A DNA stretch of 6,755 bases from an uncultured Bacteriovorax sp. GTDB lineage: Bacteria; Bdellovibrionota; Bacteriovoracia; Bacteriovoracales; Bacteriovoracaceae. Of this stretch, positions 5,105-6,755 are shown in pieces; position 1 is the first letter of the stretch; each line of letters opens with the position of its first letter. The notes under the pieces were generated by a model that was given only the letters and a program-made list of their open reading frames with translations, searched no databases and had not been told where the DNA came from. The stretch is taken from positions 1 to 6,755 of the forward strand of contig CALUDF010000175.1 in NCBI GenBank assembly GCA_943914745.1, read 5' to 3'. The position numbers were made by a program, and so were the translations under genes.

Positions 5105-6490
5105 TTATCCTAATTGTTGAACTGGATCACCACCGCCAAGAGAAGCTACACCCGCACCTTGTCCCTTGATGCGAGAGATTGTTCCTTCCAGTCGTGAAAA
5201 TTTATCTTTTAAGTTCTTCTCTTTTTCTTCTATGTACTTCTGTTTTTGCGAAATCCTTCTGTCAATTTGCTCGATGCTACTTTGCAGAGTTCTTTTTCTA
5301 CTTTGCACGAGACCGTCTGGCATACGAAGAGCGGTGCTGACCATGCTGTTTAAGTTGTCCATGAATCCTTCACTCTTACCGCCTTCAGGAGTAAATGTTC
5401 CGGTCAAAACCTGGGCAACGGTGTTGTAGTCTTCACTGAGCTTGGCCTCAAACTTTTTATCATCGAACTGCAAAAGACCTTCGCGAGAAAAACTCAGCCC
5501 AATGTCTCCAGCTCTCAAGTACCCTTTGTCTGTTAAAACGTCCTTAAAGACGGCGCTGTGAATACGTCCTTCCAAGGACTGAAGCATGATGTCCCCACCG
5601 AGAGTGCGTGAAGTATCCGTCTTTTCATCCATTGTGTTTTGCTGCTTAATGAAGCTTAAAACACCATTGAGTTTAGTGACCAGGTCACTGACCTTAGCCC
5701 CTACAGCTTGAATGTCTTCAGAAACTTTGATCGTGAATTCTTCACCTGGTTTTGCCTTCTTTAAGTCGAGAGTCACGCCAGGAATGAGATCAGCCACTTT
5801 ATTTTCTGGGGCTTCAATTTCAAAACCATCCAATTTGATTTTTGCATCGTGGGCTTCGCGCTGGAATTCCAGCTGGAAATCTTCATCTCCGTCGACGAAG
5901 TAGAAATACGGAAAGTCCACGGCAGCATCATCGCCAGTCTTATTTAAACTTAGAATGAGTCTCCAAGGCGTGTCGGAACCAGAGCCATCGTTAATAACGT
6001 TGGCCGTAACACCCAGGGCACTGTCTTTGTTGATGAGTTTAGCAATCTTAGTCAGAGAAGAGTTATCTGAATCAACATAGATGTCTTTTGTATCGCCGTT
6101 AGGAAGCGTGTATTGAATAAATCCTACACCCACATAACTTTCGTCTTTGTCTTCAAAACCAGTCGACATTGCCGATGATTTTTGAGCCAGGGCCACAACT
6201 TCAAGCTGATATGAACCCGGAAGAGCTCTGGTTTTGTCGGTTGTCACTCCGACAATGTCTGTGTTCGTGTCGACTTTATACTCGCGAAGAGATCGGGCAT
6301 TGGCATTGAGGGCAAGGTTTCCACGCACATCTTCAACCAACTTGATGAGTTGATCGACAAGACCTTTTTTGTCCTGGATTTTACCTTTTTGTTTTTCCAT
6401 GTTCTGAACAGGAACTTGTTCAGCAGCAACAATCTGCTTAACAATATCCTTAGGAAGTCCAGTTCCGATGGAGCCAAACGAAATGCCCAA
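5105..6490 (-). CDS. fliD: Flagellar filament cap protein FliD (hook-associated protein 2)
   Basis: FliD is exported through the flagellar type III system and forms the cap that folds incoming flagellin at the filament tip. The 461-residue protein shows the FliD_N region (about 1-105: IGTGLPKDIVKQIVAAEQVPV, later LPGSYQLEVVALAQKSS at 90-106), a middle segment with an acidic/aromatic patch (DDAAVDFPYFYFVDGDEDF at 187-205), and FliD_C (about 215-445: AKIKLDGFEIEAPENKVADLIPGVTLDL at 216-243 in outline, then GDIGLSFSREGLLQFD at 328-343). It ends in the typical charged heptad helix (QIDRRISQKQKYIEEKE, 408-424; FSRLEGTISRIKGQG). Length is at the short end for the family. The start is a TTG at 6490, with AGGAGGA six bases before it; no competing ATG gives the conserved N-terminus. 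It is first of the fliD-fliS-fliT-like set. A short Gly-rich tail follows the last helix. Confidence 0.96.
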   Translation of the reverse strand: MGISFGSIGTGLPKDIVKQIVAAEQVPVQNMEKQKGKIQDKKGLVDQLIKLVEDVRGNLALNANARSLREYKVDTNTDIVGVTTDKTRALPGSYQLEVVALAQKSSAMSTGFEDKDESYVGVGFIQYTLPNGDTKDIYVDSDNSSLTKIAKLINKDSALGVTANVINDGSGSDTPWRLILSLNKTGDDAAVDFPYFYFVDGDEDFQLEFQREAHDAKIKLDGFEIEAPENKVADLIPGVTLDLKKAKPGEEFTIKVSEDIQAVGAKVSDLVTKLNGVLSFIKQQNTMDEKTDTSRTLGGDIMLQSLEGRIHSAVFKDVLTDKGYLRAGDIGLSFSREGLLQFDDKKFEAKLSEDYNTVAQVLTGTFTPEGGKSEGFMDNLNSMVSTALRMPDGLVQSRKRTLQSSIEQIDRRISQKQKYIEEKEKNLKDKFSRLEGTISRIKGQGAGVASLGGGDPVQQLG

Positions 6491-6644
6491 AAAATCCTCC
6501 TGATTCTTTCGAGATCGCTATGAGTAAGAATAACATAATTGATAGGACCAAATGAGTATGAGGCAGGTTTTGCTCTGATTGGATTTAGTCGTTAAGACCG
6601 ACTGAGGGGATACAGTATTAATTCCTGTGAATTTTCTTCGGGAT
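6491..6644 (-). other. Leader/promoter region of fliD, no promoter confidently identified
   Basis: This non-coding stretch lies between the upstream terminator and fliD and must hold the promoter of the flagellar set if the terminator is efficient. I searched it for sigma-28 (TAAA...GCCGATAA), sigma-54 (GG-N10-GC) and sigma-70 motifs and found no convincing match. A weak 5-bp inverted repeat (AGTCG/CGACT, about 6588-6604) is the only structure seen. Confidence 0.4.
6495..6502 (-). promoter_or_regulatory. fliD: Ribosome binding site fixing the TTG start of fliD
   Basis: CAGGAGGA on the minus strand lies six bases before TTG at 6490. The codons after the TTG give the expected FliD N-terminus (GISFGSIGTGL), so this non-ATG start is convincing. 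Confidence 0.8.
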
Positions 6645-6683
6645 GTCTTAAAATAAAAAAGACCGGGATGGGGCCCGGTCTTT
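6645..6683 (-). terminator. Rho-independent terminator of the gene beyond the right edge
   Basis: On the minus strand AAAGACCGGG and CCCGGTCTTT form a perfect 10-bp stem (6658-6667 with 6674-6683) with a six-base loop, followed by TTTTTTATTTT. This is a textbook intrinsic terminator. It ends transcription entering from the right, so the upstream gene is on the minus strand too. On the plus strand the stem is followed only by TTTAAATT, so it would be weaker in that direction. The 72 bases to its right contain early stops in all three minus frames (for example TAA at 6726-6728), consistent with holding just the tail of that gene or its 3' UTR. Confidence 0.9.
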
Positions 6684-6755
6684 AAATTCTAGGATAATTC
6701 AGAAGCTCAGTATGGGATGAACTTCTTACTCATTTAATCGGTTATTATGGAAAAC

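Noticed and set aside
4915..5903. Plus-strand open frames of 63-87 codons across fliS and fliD (4915-5169, 5166-5429, 5712-5903)
   Set aside because: They are antisense shadows of well-supported genes, with Cys/Ser/Phe-rich compositions and no recognisable motifs.
6491..6644. Sigma-28 or sigma-54 promoter before fliD
   Set aside because: No stretch matches the -10 GCCGATAA or the GG-N10-GC pattern with acceptable spacing; calling one would be guesswork.
6726..6755. C-terminal tail of a flagellin gene at the right edge
   Set aside because: Only nine codons before a TAA are visible in one of three possible frames, and they do not match the usual flagellin ending; the upstream gene cannot be identified.
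6748..6755. Plus-strand gene starting at ATG 6748
   Set aside because: Only two further codons are visible and there is no convincing ribosome binding site upstream.
1..6755. CRISPR array, tRNA, rRNA, insertion sequence or prophage
   Set aside because: No regularly spaced repeats, tRNA-like cloverleaf, rRNA sequence, transposase motif or terminal inverted repeats were seen.

Overview
The window appears to come from a flagellated Gram-negative bacterium of moderate GC content. Protein flavour (Lys/Asn/Glu-rich, AT-leaning codons), strong AGGAGG ribosome binding sites and the FliD/FliS style suggest Bdellovibrionota (Bacteriovorax/Peredibacter-like). That placement is inference: no rRNA or other marker gene is present. 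Every supported gene is on the minus strand, so the biological reading order runs from high to low coordinates.

Right part (about 6755 to 4260). A rho-independent terminator at 6645-6683 closes an unseen gene beyond the right edge. About 155 bases of leader follow. Next comes a compact flagellar filament-assembly set: fliD (filament cap, TTG start), fliS (flagellin export chaperone) and a small helical FliT/FlgN-like protein. Gaps within this set are 16-22 bases and each gene has its own good Shine-Dalgarno.

Middle gap (4125-4259). It holds two strong inverted repeats: a 21-base palindrome containing two GATC sites, and an 11-bp hairpin directly downstream of the fliT-like stop. They separate the assembly genes from the set that follows.

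Left part (4124 to 1). This looks like a glycosylation module. It contains a 225-residue protein matching only the N-terminal domain of Maf (motility-associated factor) flagellin glycosyltransferases. Next is a 554-residue divergent GT9 (heptosyltransferase-family) protein in the same reading frame, separated by one TAA plus one codon. Then come a 48-residue acidic small ORF and a second, more canonical GT9 protein that runs off the left edge after 540 codons. Both GT9 proteins have a long helical C-terminal extension with matching motifs, which suggests they are tandem paralogues.

Taken together, the genes suggest that FliD, FliS and the FliT-like protein build the filament, while the Maf-N/GT9 pair and second GT9 modify flagellin or another surface component. 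The combination of a stand-alone Maf N-domain with extended GT9 enzymes in place of the usual Maf catalytic domain is the most noteworthy feature. Its function is inferred from context only.
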